Assembly: GCA_029238555.1 (NCBI GenBank) | Contig: JAQWFV010000102.1 | Span: forward strand, 1-15,470 | Direction: 5' to 3' | Length of the DNA stretch: 15,470 bases | From: Flavobacteriaceae bacterium | GTDB lineage: Bacteria; Bacteroidota; Bacteroidia; Flavobacteriales; Flavobacteriaceae | Shown here: one piece after another, positions 1 through 5,728 of the stretch | How the letters are laid out: each line of letters begins with the position of its first letter | Position numbering within the stretch: position 1 is the first letter of the stretch | Made by a program: the position numbers and the translations under genes | Notes under the pieces: model-generated | What the model saw: only the letters and a program-made list of their open reading frames with translations | Database searches by the model: none | What the model was told of the DNA's origin: nothing

Positions 1-44
1 CCCCTAACTTGTAGTTTAACTACTTTACTTACTTCTTTTGCCAT
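1..44 (-). CDS. rplK: 50S ribosomal protein L11, N-terminal fragment (cut by window edge)
   Basis: Reading leftward from an ATG at 44-42, the 14 complete codons give MAKEVSKVVKLQVR and the next begins with G, the highly conserved start of L11. L11 binds 23S rRNA at the GTPase-associated centre of the large subunit. It lies 64 nt downstream of nusG, the usual nusG-rplK order, and rplA would be expected next outside the window. No Shine-Dalgarno precedes the ATG, only AT-rich sequence, which is normal in this phylum. Only the N-terminus is visible. Identity rests on this short but distinctive stretch plus gene order. Confidence 0.93.
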   Translation of the reverse strand, partial: MAKEVSKVVKLQVR

Positions 45-60
45 TGTTTTAAATTAAATT

Positions 61-89
61 AAAGGTGTTATTTGGAAGCAACACCCTTT
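61..89 (-). other. Hairpin in the nusG-rplK spacer
   Basis: GGTGTT (64-69) can pair with AACACC (80-85), and flanking AAA (61-63) with TTT (87-89) around one bulged C, loop 70-79. On the minus strand it is followed by AT-rich sequence with only short T runs. It may be a weak terminator, an attenuator or a processing site between nusG and the rplK mRNA. The function is inference. Confidence 0.45.
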
Positions 90-108
90 GTATATGTAAC
101 AGTTCTAA

Positions 109-660
109 TTAAACTTTTTCTACTTGCATATAACTGAGTTCTAATGGTGTTTTTCTTCCGAAAATTTTCACCATAACCTCTAGCTTACGCTTTTCTTCAT
201 TCACTTTTTCTACTGTACCATTAAACCCATTAAAAGGACCGTCGATCACTTTAATGGTTTCACCAGTATTATAAGGAATAGCAGCCATGTCTGTATTCAC
301 AGTCAATTCATCTACTTTTCCTAACATTCTATTGACCTCTGTTTTCCTAAGTGGCACAGGATCTCCTCCTTTAGTTTCGCCAAGAAATCCAATAACATTG
401 GTAATAGAACGAATAATATGCACCATCTCTCCACCTAAATTGGCTTTGATCATGATGTAACCAGGGAAATAAACTTTTTCTTTATTTATTTTTTTTCCGT
501 TTCTGATTTGAATTACTTTTTCAGTAGGTACCAAAACGTCTTCTAGATAATCACCAAAACCAAGTCTAGAGACTTCTGTTTCAATATACCCTTTGATTTT
601 ATGCTCTTGACCACTGACAGCCCTAACTACATACCACTTCTTTTCTAAAATCTCCCCCAT
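109..660 (-). CDS. nusG: Transcription termination/antitermination factor NusG
   Basis: This 183-aa protein has the NusG layout. The N-terminal NGN domain (about residues 7-115) begins with KKWYVVRAVSGQE and contains VYFPGYIMIKANL. A C-terminal KOW domain (about 130-183) contains VIDGPFNGFNGTVEKVN. NusG rides on RNA polymerase, suppresses pausing, and contacts Rho or ribosomal S10 through the KOW domain. Length is typical (about 180 aa). It starts 8 nt after the secE stop, so the two are almost certainly cotranscribed, as in most bacteria. The ATG has no Shine-Dalgarno. An upstream in-frame extension is excluded by the close secE stop. Confidence 0.97.
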   Translation of the reverse strand: MGEILEKKWYVVRAVSGQEHKIKGYIETEVSRLGFGDYLEDVLVPTEKVIQIRNGKKINKEKVYFPGYIMIKANLGGEMVHIIRSITNVIGFLGETKGGDPVPLRKTEVNRMLGKVDELTVNTDMAAIPYNTGETIKVIDGPFNGFNGTVEKVNEEKRKLEVMVKIFGRKTPLELSYMQVEKV

Positions 661-668
661 GGATGCTA

Positions 669-857
669 TTAGTTAAGGATGTTATTAAAGTACAGCTGTA
701 TTGCTTCATTAAAAACACTGTCTACACCCCATGTTGCCAAGGCAAATAGGATAGAGAAAACAGCAACTACCACCATAAGATTAGAAGATTCTGATCTGGA
801 AGGAAGCGTTACGTTGTTCTTTAACTCTTCAAAGGATTCTTTAATATATGTTAACAT
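669..857 (-). CDS. secE: Preprotein translocase subunit SecE
   Basis: This 62-aa protein is the short, single-span form of SecE. An amphipathic N-terminal segment (MLTYIKESFEELKNNVTLPS) matches the conserved SecE helix, and one hydrophobic segment at about residues 27-47 crosses the membrane. SecE clamps SecY in the SecYEG channel. It sits between tRNA-Trp and nusG, the canonical position, which supports the call for such a small gene. Spacing to nusG is 8 nt, so cotranscription is expected. There is no recognisable Shine-Dalgarno. Confidence 0.95.
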   Translation of the reverse strand: MLTYIKESFEELKNNVTLPSRSESSNLMVVVAVFSILFALATWGVDSVFNEAIQLYFNNILN

Positions 858-882
858 GCGGTACCTTTTTTATTTCATTACG

Positions 883-955
883 CACGGGAGGAGAGACTCG
901 AACTCCCGACACCTGGTTTTGGAGACCAGTGCTCTACCAACTGAGCTACACCCGT
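883..955 (-). tRNA. tRNA-Trp (anticodon CCA)
   Basis: A 73-nt cloverleaf reads on the minus strand. The anticodon stem CTGGT/ACCAG encloses loop CTCCAAA (anticodon CCA), the D arm reads GTAGCTCAGTTGGTAGAGC, and the T arm is GGGAG-TTCGAGT-CTCTC. The discriminator is G, as expected for Trp, and CCA is not encoded. The acceptor stem pairs except positions 6 and 67, which are both U. It lies between tuf and secE, the common location for this tRNA. Confidence 0.96.
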
Positions 956-963
956 ATAAGTGA

Positions 964-971
964 CAAAAATA
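964..971 (-). promoter_or_regulatory. Candidate -7 promoter box for tRNA-Trp-secE-nusG
   Basis: The minus strand reads TATTTTTG, an exact match to the Bacteroidetes -7 consensus TAnnTTTG. It would start transcripts about 1-3 nt before the mature tRNA-Trp 5' end at 955. No TTG -33 box lies at the right distance upstream, so the promoter is weak or needs help. This is a motif match only. Confidence 0.4.
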
Positions 972-988
972 TGTCCTTATATTTTACA

Positions 989-1025
989 TGTAAAGGTATC
1001 TGCCTTTGAGGGCAGACACCTTACA
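989..1025 (-). other. Long hairpin between tuf and tRNA-Trp
   Basis: Bases 989-1004 pair with 1011-1025 across a 6-nt loop (1005-1010). The stem has about 15 pairs with one G-U and one bulged base. It starts 18 nt after the tuf stop codon. On the minus strand no T run follows, so it is not a textbook intrinsic terminator. It could stabilise the tuf 3' end, mark an RNase III-type processing site, or partially terminate before tRNA-Trp. Confidence 0.65.
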
Positions 1026-1043
1026 GTAATTTATTAAAATAGA

Positions 1044-2231
1044 TTAGTCTAGGATCTCAGTTACCTGACCTGCACCTACTGTTCTACCACCCTCACGGAT
1101 TGCGAAACGTAAACCAATGCTCAATGCAATTGGAGAAAGTAAATCTACAGTAATTGTCAAGTTGTCTCCTGGCATTACCATCTCAACTCCATCAGGCAAA
1201 TTAATAGTACCTGTTACATCAGTTGTACGCACGTAGAACTGTGGACGGTAGTTGTTATGGAATGGTGTGTGACGACCACCTTCTTCTTTTTTCAATACAT
1301 ACACCTCTGCTTTGAATTTAGCGTGTGGTGTTACAGATCCCGGCTTAACAATAACCATTCCTCTTTTGATATCAGATTTCTCAATACCTCTTAAAAGAAT
1401 ACCTACGTTATCTCCAGCTTCTCCTCTATCTAAGATCTTACGGAACATCTCTACTCCAGTAATAGTAGAAGATAATTTCTCAGCACCCATACCGATAATA
1501 TCAACAGCATCTCCAGTATTGGCAACACCTGTCTCAATACGACCTGTTGCTACAGTACCACGACCAGTAATTGTAAATACATCTTCAACTGGCATTAAGA
1601 AGTCTTTTTCAACATCTCTTTTTGGTAATTCGATCCAGCTATCTACTGCGTCCATAAGAGACATAACAGTGTCTACCCATTTTTGCTCTCCGTTCAATGC
1701 ACCTAATGCTGAACCAGCAATTACAGGTCCATTATCTCCGTCATATTCGTAGAAAGAAAGTAATTCTCTGATTTCCATTTCAACTAGCTCTAAAAGCTCA
1801 GCGTCGTCTACCATATCCACTTTGTTCATGAATACAACCATTCTTGGAATACCTACCTGACGTCCTAAAAGGATGTGCTCTCTTGTCTGTGGCATAGGAC
1901 CATCAGTAGCAGCAACAACCAAAATAGCACCGTCCATTTGAGCAGCACCAGTAACCATGTTCTTCACGTAATCCGCGTGACCTGGACAGTCAACGTGAGC
2001 GTAGTGACGGTTAGCTGTAGAATACTCTACGTGTGAAGTGTTAATTGTAATACCTCTTTCTTTTTCTTCAGGAGCGTTGTCGATTGAATCGAAACTTCTC
2101 AATTCTGAAAGTCCTGCGTTTGCCAATACAGTTGTAATAGCAGCAGTTAATGTAGTTTTACCGTGATCTACGTGTCCAATGGTACCAATATTCAAGTGCG
2201 GTTTGGAACGATCAAAAGTTTCCTTTGCCAT
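1044..2231 (-). CDS. tuf: Translation elongation factor EF-Tu
   Basis: This 395-aa protein is full length for EF-Tu. The GTPase motifs are in place: P-loop GHVDHGKT (residues 19-26), DCPGH (81-85) and NKVD (136-139). Domains 2 and 3 follow, ending in the conserved [18 protein letters not shown]-Tu carries aminoacyl-tRNA to the ribosomal A site. Gln125 sits in the LLGRQVG segment linked to kirromycin binding. The gene starts 56 nt after tRNA-Thr(GGU) and is probably processed from the same transcript as the tRNAs upstream. There is no Shine-Dalgarno; the leader before ATG is AT-rich. No second tuf copy is visible here. Confidence 0.98.
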   Translation of the reverse strand: MAKETFDRSKPHLNIGTIGHVDHGKTTLTAAITTVLANAGLSELRSFDSIDNAPEEKERGITINTSHVEYSTANRHYAHVDCPGHADYVKNMVTGAAQMDGAILVVAATDGPMPQTREHILLGRQVGIPRMVVFMNKVDMVDDAELLELVEMEIRELLSFYEYDGDNGPVIAGSALGALNGEQKWVDTVMSLMDAVDSWIELPKRDVEKDFLMPVEDVFTITGRGTVATGRIETGVANTGDAVDIIGMGAEKLSSTITGVEMFRKILDRGEAGDNVGILLRGIEKSDIKRGMVIVKPGSVTPHAKFKAEVYVLKKEEGGRHTPFHNNYRPQFYVRTTDVTGTINLPDGVEMVMPGDNLTITVDLLSPIALSIGLRFAIREGGRTVGAGQVTEILD

Positions 2232-2287
2232 GTTTAATGAATTTTAATCTTAGTTTATATTAGTGTACAATTTATTCGCTGTTATTG

Positions 2288-2359
2288 AGCCAATGACGAG
2301 AATTGAACTCGTGACCTCTTCCTTACCAAGGAAACGCTCTACCCCTGAGCTACACCGGC
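2288..2359 (-). tRNA. tRNA-Thr (anticodon GGT)
   Basis: A 72-nt cloverleaf reads on the minus strand. The acceptor GCCGGTG pairs with CATTGGC (two G-U pairs), the anticodon loop is TTGGTAA (anticodon GGT), and the T loop is TTCAATT. The discriminator is U and CCA is not encoded. It directly precedes tuf, matching the conserved Thr-Tyr-Gly-Thr-tuf order known from many bacteria including E. coli. Confidence 0.96.
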
Positions 2360-2489
2360 TTTTAAAACCACCTAAGTGACTTTAGTTCCATCATACTCAA
2401 AGCCTAAAAGACACCCTGGCCTGGACCAAAGTGCCTGCGTGTTAATTTCTTAACCGCTGCTCCTATTCACTTACGTGAAGTGAATTTTG
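2360..2489 (-). other. 130-nt spacer between tRNA-Gly and tRNA-Thr(GGT) with a hairpin
   Basis: This spacer is longer than the others in the tRNA cluster. It holds a perfect 8-bp stem, ATTCACTT (2465-2472) with AAGTGAAT (2478-2485), loop ACGTG, just 3' of tRNA-Gly. I find no convincing gene or extra tRNA in it. The hairpin may guide 3' processing of tRNA-Gly. Confidence 0.5.
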
Positions 2490-2562
2490 AGCGGGAGACC
2501 GGGTTCGAACCGGCGACATTCAGCTTGGAAGGCTGACGCTCTACCAACTGAGCTACTCCCGC
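2490..2562 (-). tRNA. tRNA-Gly (anticodon TCC)
   Basis: A 73-nt cloverleaf reads on the minus strand. Acceptor GCGGGAG pairs with CTCCCGC, anticodon stem TCAGC/GCTGA encloses loop CTTCCAA (anticodon TCC), and the T arm is CCGGTTCGAACCCGG. The discriminator is U and no CCA is encoded. It is the third tRNA of the cluster in transcription order. Confidence 0.96.
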
Positions 2563-2654
2563 AATAGTATTCTTATCATGTTTAAAAGCCTATTAAAAAG
2601 CGTTTGCAAAACTAGTACTTTTTCTCTAAGAAAAAAATAATTTAACAAAAGTTG

Positions 2655-2736
<82 letters not shown>

Positions 2737-2767
2737 CAAGCTTTTAAACATACAAAAGAACTTATTA

Positions 2768-2791
2768 AAATGTCTTTTTCAAGAGACATTT
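2768..2791 (-). other. Hairpin between tRNA-Thr(TGT) and tRNA-Tyr
   Basis: AAATGTCT (2768-2775) pairs perfectly with AGACATTT (2784-2791), an 8-bp stem with an 8-nt loop. It begins 3 nt past the tRNA-Thr 3' end on the minus strand. It probably serves tRNA precursor processing; no T run supports termination. Confidence 0.5.
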
Positions 2792-2794
2792 AAG

Positions 2795-2868
2795 AGCCGA
2801 TGGAGGGACTCGAACCCACGACCTGCTGATTACAAATCAGCTGCTCTAGCCAGCTGAGCTACATCGGC
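2795..2868 (-). tRNA. tRNA-Thr (anticodon TGT)
   Basis: A 74-nt cloverleaf reads on the minus strand. Acceptor GCCGATG pairs with CATCGGC, anticodon stem GCTGA/TCAGC encloses loop TTTGTAA (anticodon TGT), and the T arm is GTGGG-TTCGAGT-CCCTC. The discriminator is U and no CCA is encoded. It is the first gene of the tRNA-tuf transcript, about 45 nt downstream of the promoter at 2918-2946. Confidence 0.96.
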
Positions 2869-2889
2869 TTTTATGCCTTTTTAAATCAA

Positions 2890-2916
2890 TAAAAAGTCCG
2901 CTTTTTCAAACGGACT
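2890..2916 (-). terminator. Terminator-like hairpin downstream of hpf
   Basis: On the minus strand AGTCCG (2916-2911) pairs with CGGACT (2900-2895), loop 10 nt, followed by TTTTA. It lies about 70 nt after the hpf stop and would end the xerC-hpf message. The left arm is also where transcripts from the tRNA promoter are expected to begin, so those transcripts may not be able to form it. Confidence 0.6.
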
Positions 2917-2917
2917 G

Positions 2918-2946
2918 CAAATGTAGATAAATATTTCTCTTTTCAA
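2918..2946 (-). promoter_or_regulatory. Promoter of the tRNA-Thr-Tyr-Gly-Thr-tuf operon
   Basis: The minus strand carries TTG (2946-2944), an 18-nt spacer, then TACATTTG (2925-2918). This is an ideal match to the flavobacterial promoter (TTG, 17-23 nt, TAnnTTTG). The predicted start is near 2911-2913, just upstream of tRNA-Thr. A long A/T-tract palindrome (2959-2978) lies directly upstream and could act like an UP element. Confidence 0.8.
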
Positions 2947-2958
2947 AACATTTTTTTC

Positions 2959-2979
2959 AAAAAAAAATATTTTTTTTTT
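2959..2979. repeat. A-tract/T-tract palindrome upstream of the tRNA promoter
   Basis: Nine A, TA, then ten T. The first 20 bases form a perfect palindrome. It sits 13 nt upstream of the -33 box at 2944-2946 and 5 nt past the hpf stop. Such tracts are bent or rigid and often raise promoter strength; it could also help end the hpf message. Confidence 0.5.
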
Positions 2980-2984
2980 CATGC

Positions 2985-3281
2985 TTAAGACTTGCGCTTT
3001 TCTTTCCATTTTACCAATCCACGCTCAACTGCCTCACATGCAGTATCTATAGCCTCTTCAAAGCTCTTGCATTGCTTTTTAACCACAATAGAATCCTTTG
3101 GAACATGCACCTTAAATTCTGCTATTTTATTTTCTTTTTCACTGGTATTTTCCACTTTTAAAAAGATATCTACGTCAATGATATGATCGAAAAACATGTC
3201 CAACTTCTGAACTCGATTGTCTAAGAAATCTATTAAAGTAGCATCTGCATTAAAATTGACGGTTTGCGTGTTGATTTTCAT
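2985..3281 (-). CDS. hpf: Ribosome hibernation-promoting factor, short HPF/RaiA type
   Basis: This 98-aa protein fits the short HPF/RaiA fold. A first strand (MKINTQTVNFNADATLIDFL) is followed by helix residues with VQKLDMFFDHI, then VDIFLKVEN and FKVHVPKDSIVVKKQ, and a C-terminal helix (EEAIDTACEAVERGLVKWKEKR). Proteins of this family bind the 30S decoding region and silence ribosomes in stationary phase. It lacks the C-terminal dimerisation domain of long HPF, so it is the short form by length. It starts 15 nt after the xerC stop, so the two genes probably form one transcript. There is no Shine-Dalgarno. Whether it acts like HPF or YfiA cannot be told from sequence alone. Confidence 0.9.
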   Translation of the reverse strand: MKINTQTVNFNADATLIDFLDNRVQKLDMFFDHIIDVDIFLKVENTSEKENKIAEFKVHVPKDSIVVKKQCKSFEEAIDTACEAVERGLVKWKEKRKS

Positions 3282-3296
3282 AGATAAAAAATTAAA

Positions 3297-4193
3297 TTAA
3301 ACTTTAGGCTTATTTCTCGGATGGGAATTCCCATAAGCTTTTTTTAGTGCTGCCATATTATTGTGCGTATACACCTGCGTAGAAGCTAAACTCGCATGTC
3401 CCAATAAATCTCTCACAGATTGCATATCTGCCCCCCTATTCAGGAGGTGGGTCGCGAAAGTATGCCTGAGCATATGAGGACTCTTTTTTACTTTAGTAGA
3501 CACTAATCCAAAATAGTGATTTATAACCCTATAAACAAGCGTTTCATAGAGTTTTTTACCAGAGGGAAGTAGAAAAAAATGTCCCTCATCTATCTGTATT
3601 GGAAGCGCATTTCTTTGGTGCAAATAAGACTTAATTAAAGGGATTAGGGACGGGACCAAAGGAATCACCCGCTCTTTATTCCTTTTTCCGAGTACCTTAA
3701 TTTGCGCTGCTTCTACATCTAGCTGAAAAACCTGAAGCCCTATGAGCTCTGCCCTTCTCATCCCAGTAACATAAAGAAGCTCTATAATGAGTCGGTCTCT
3801 TATTCCCTCAAAGTTATCAGGAAAAGGTATTTTAGAGAACAACTCTTCCATCTCTTTCTCAGAGAAAGGCAGGGCAATTTTACGCTGCACCTTAAGGGAT
3901 TTATGCCCCAATAACGGGTTTTGCACTATTTGACCCGATTTTAAAGCAAAATTATAATACGCATTTAGGGAAGCAATTTTTCTGTTAATCGTTATATTAG
4001 ACTTATTCTGGTCTACCAAAGAGACAATCCAAGATCTAATAAGCGAATAAGACACCTCGCTAAGTGCTATAGCCCCATAAGTAGTGGTACAGAAAATCTC
4101 AAAAGATTGTACATCTCGTTCATAAGCCTTAATCGTATTAAGGGCATAGTTCTTTTCTAGACGCAGGTAATTTACAAAAGCAGCTATAGGCAT
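3297..4193 (-). CDS. xerC: Tyrosine recombinase XerC/XerD family
   Basis: This 298-aa tyrosine recombinase has an N-terminal SAM-like core-binding domain (about residues 1-85) and a C-terminal catalytic domain. All six catalytic residues are visible: Arg146 (TGMRRAEL), Lys170 (LGKRNKER), His240 and Arg243 (HMLRHTFATHLL), His266 (LLGHASL) and the nucleophile Tyr275 (QVYTH). Xer recombinases resolve chromosome dimers at dif near the terminus. Length, an intact catalytic set and a housekeeping neighbourhood argue for a true Xer protein rather than a phage integrase. Flavobacteria often have two Xer proteins, so XerC versus XerD is not certain. The RNA is probably shared with hpf. The upstream sequence TTTTAAGG before ATG is at most a poor Shine-Dalgarno. 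Confidence 0.9.
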   Translation of the reverse strand: MPIAAFVNYLRLEKNYALNTIKAYERDVQSFEIFCTTTYGAIALSEVSYSLIRSWIVSLVDQNKSNITINRKIASLNAYYNFALKSGQIVQNPLLGHKSLKVQRKIALPFSEKEMEELFSKIPFPDNFEGIRDRLIIELLYVTGMRRAELIGLQVFQLDVEAAQIKVLGKRNKERVIPLVPSLIPLIKSYLHQRNALPIQIDEGHFFLLPSGKKLYETLVYRVINHYFGLVSTKVKKSPHMLRHTFATHLLNRGADMQSVRDLLGHASLASTQVYTHNNMAALKKAYGNSHPRNKPKV

Positions 4194-4237
4194 CCTTAAA
4201 ATTATAAAAACAGCGGTTAAAAAGCGTTAATTAAAAC

Positions 4238-4268
4238 CAAAAAAAAAGCCCCGTTAAAACGGGGCTTT
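4238..4268 (-). terminator. Intrinsic terminator of rpsU
   Basis: On the minus strand AAAGCCCCGTT pairs with AACGGGGCTTT (4268-4258 with 4255-4245), followed by an uninterrupted run of nine T (4247-4239). It is the cleanest minus-strand terminator of the window, 23 nt after the rpsU stop, and separates rpsU from xerC. Confidence 0.93.
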
Positions 4269-4291
4269 AATATATTTAAAAACAAAAGCTA

Positions 4292-4486
4292 CTATTGCTC
4301 TTCTTGATCTCTAAGACCTTGAATATAAGCAGCTTTTTGAATCTGCGCTCTCTTAACTACAGAGGGTTTATTGAACTGCTGACGCGATCTCAATTGACGC
4401 ATTGTTCCTGTTCTGTCAAATTTTCTCTTAAAACGCTTTAGCGCTCTATCGATGTTTTCTCCTTCTTTTATTGGTATAATTAACAT
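4292..4486 (-). CDS. rpsU: 30S ribosomal protein S21 (bS21)
   Basis: This 64-aa basic protein starts MLIIPIKEGENIDRALKRFKR and continues KFDRTGTMRQLRSRQQF, the S21 signature. bS21 sits on the 30S platform beside the anti-Shine-Dalgarno end of 16S rRNA. In Flavobacterium johnsoniae it helps to hide that tail, which explains why the phylum hardly uses Shine-Dalgarno sequences. Here the gene is a single-gene unit with its own promoter (4523-4552) and terminator (4238-4268). It alone in the window has a strong Shine-Dalgarno (4495-4505), which suggests autogenous control. Confidence 0.96.
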   Translation of the reverse strand: MLIIPIKEGENIDRALKRFKRKFDRTGTMRQLRSRQQFNKPSVVKRAQIQKAAYIQGLRDQEEQ

Positions 4487-4494
4487 GGGCTACA

Positions 4495-4505
4495 ACCTCC
4501 TTTCT
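4495..4505 (-). promoter_or_regulatory. Full-length Shine-Dalgarno of rpsU
   Basis: The minus strand reads AGAAAGGAGGT, ending 8 nt before the ATG at 4486. GGAGGT is fully complementary to the ACCUCC tail of 16S rRNA, and the flanking A-rich bases probably extend the match. No other start in this window has anything comparable. In this phylum normal ribosomes occlude the anti-SD; ribosomes short of bS21 could use it, closing a feedback loop. Confidence 0.85.
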
Positions 4506-4522
4506 TTATGATTTTACGAGTG

Positions 4523-4552
4523 CAAATATAGTGCTATTTAAATGGCCCGCAA
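4523..4552 (-). promoter_or_regulatory. Promoter of rpsU
   Basis: The minus strand carries TTG (4552-4550), a 19-nt spacer and TATATTTG (4530-4523), an exact flavobacterial promoter. The predicted start is near 4516-4518, which gives a leader of about 30 nt that contains little more than the Shine-Dalgarno. The -33 box lies 3 nt beyond the acyl-CoA dehydrogenase stop codon. Confidence 0.8.
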
Positions 4553-4555
4553 GTT

Positions 4556-5719
4556 TTATTTTAAAATATTTCTGGCAATCACCAATTTCTGTATTTCGGT
4601 AGTTCCCTCTCCAATAGTACAAAGCTTGGCATCTCTGTAAAACTTCTCTACAGGATAATCTTTAGTGTAACCATAACCGCCAAATATTTGAACAGCCTCA
4701 TTGGCTACTTTCACACAAACCTCGGAGGAATACATTTTAGACATAGCACTTAACTTAGTCATAGGTCTGCCCTGATTTTTCAGAAAAGCAGCCTTGTGAA
4801 GGAGCAATTCAGATGCTTCAATCTCCGTGGCCATATCTGCCAATTTAAAAGAGATCCCTTGAAAAGCACTTATCGGTTTTCCAAACTGATGACGCTCCTT
4901 GGAATATTGTAAGGCCGCCTGATAGGCTCCTTTCGCAATACCCAAAGATAGCGCTCCAATAGAAATTCTACCCCCGTCTAATATTTTCATCGATTGAATA
5001 AAGCCATCTCCTACTTGGCCTAATACGGCCGATGCCTCTAACACACAATTGTCAAAAATAAGTTCTGCGGTCTCACTAGCACGCATGCCCAATTTGTCTT
5101 CTTTTTTTCCACTGCTAAAACCAGGAGTCCCTTTTTCAATCACAAAAGCAGTCATGCCATGACTATCTCCCTTCTCCCCTGTTCGAGCTATGACAACAGC
5201 AATGTCTCCGCTTTTTCCATGGGTAATGAAATTCTTAGATCCGTTTAACACCCATTGATCTCCTTTTTTAACCGCAGTAGTATTCATCCCTCCTGCATCT
5301 GAACCCGTATTGTGTTCGGTAAGGCCCCAAGCACCAATCCATTCTCCAGTGGCTAATTTTGGAATCCATTTTTCCTTTTGGGCTTCGTTTCCAAAACTTA
5401 AAATATGGTTGGTACAGAGTGAATTATGCGCCGCTATTGAAAGGCCAATAGATGGATCTACTATAGAAATTTCTTCAATAATAGCAATATATTCGTGGTA
5501 CCCTAGACCAGATCCACCTAAAGACTCAGGCACTAATATACCCATAAAGCCCAAAGCTCCAGCCTCCTTCAATACAGCAACAGGAAAGTTCTGATGCTCA
5601 TCCCAATCCCTCACATGTGGGGCAATATGCTGCTGTGCAAAGGCTTTTGCAGCTGCCGCAACCATCTGCTGGGTTTCAGAATAATCAAAATCCATGGTGT
5701 GTTGTATTTCTGTAATCAT
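4556..5719 (-). CDS. Acyl-CoA dehydrogenase family protein
   Basis: This 387-aa flavoprotein has the acyl-CoA dehydrogenase plan: an N-terminal helical domain, a middle beta domain with WGLTEHNTGSDAGG and WVLNGSKNFITHG (FAD and substrate contacts), and a C-terminal helical domain with FGGYGYTKDYPVEKFYRDAK. The catalytic base is seen as Glu371 in IGEGTTEIQK, the position used by short- and medium-chain enzymes. It oxidises an acyl-CoA to the 2-enoyl-CoA and passes electrons to ETF. Substrate chain length cannot be told from sequence. The start may instead be Met9 (5695, MDFDYSETQ), which aligns better with the usual family start. It lies 9 nt after the HhH gene and is probably cotranscribed with it. 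Confidence 0.92.
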   Translation of the reverse strand: MITEIQHTMDFDYSETQQMVAAAAKAFAQQHIAPHVRDWDEHQNFPVAVLKEAGALGFMGILVPESLGGSGLGYHEYIAIIEEISIVDPSIGLSIAAHNSLCTNHILSFGNEAQKEKWIPKLATGEWIGAWGLTEHNTGSDAGGMNTTAVKKGDQWVLNGSKNFITHGKSGDIAVVIARTGEKGDSHGMTAFVIEKGTPGFSSGKKEDKLGMRASETAELIFDNCVLEASAVLGQVGDGFIQSMKILDGGRISIGALSLGIAKGAYQAALQYSKERHQFGKPISAFQGISFKLADMATEIEASELLLHKAAFLKNQGRPMTKLSAMSKMYSSEVCVKVANEAVQIFGGYGYTKDYPVEKFYRDAKLCTIGEGTTEIQKLVIARNILK

Positions 5720-5728
5720 AGCATTTGT

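Noticed and set aside
679..963. 94-codon plus-strand frame across secE and tRNA-Trp
   Set aside because: Antisense to secE and to a tRNA; no coding evidence.
1312..1752. 146-codon open frame opposite tuf
   Set aside because: Shadow of the strongly conserved tuf sequence; no motif or signal of its own.
2361..2393. Ten-codon frame MMELKSLRWF in the tRNA spacer
   Set aside because: Too short, no regulatory hairpin arrangement around it, and located between tRNA genes.
2607..2614. TAGTTTTG as an internal promoter before tRNA-Gly
   Set aside because: It matches the -7 consensus, but the nearest TTG is 31 nt upstream, outside the allowed spacing.
3297..4193. The tyrosine recombinase as integrase of a mobile element
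   Set aside because: It has Xer-like length and residues, and no attachment repeats, phage genes or composition shift are nearby although tRNA genes are close.
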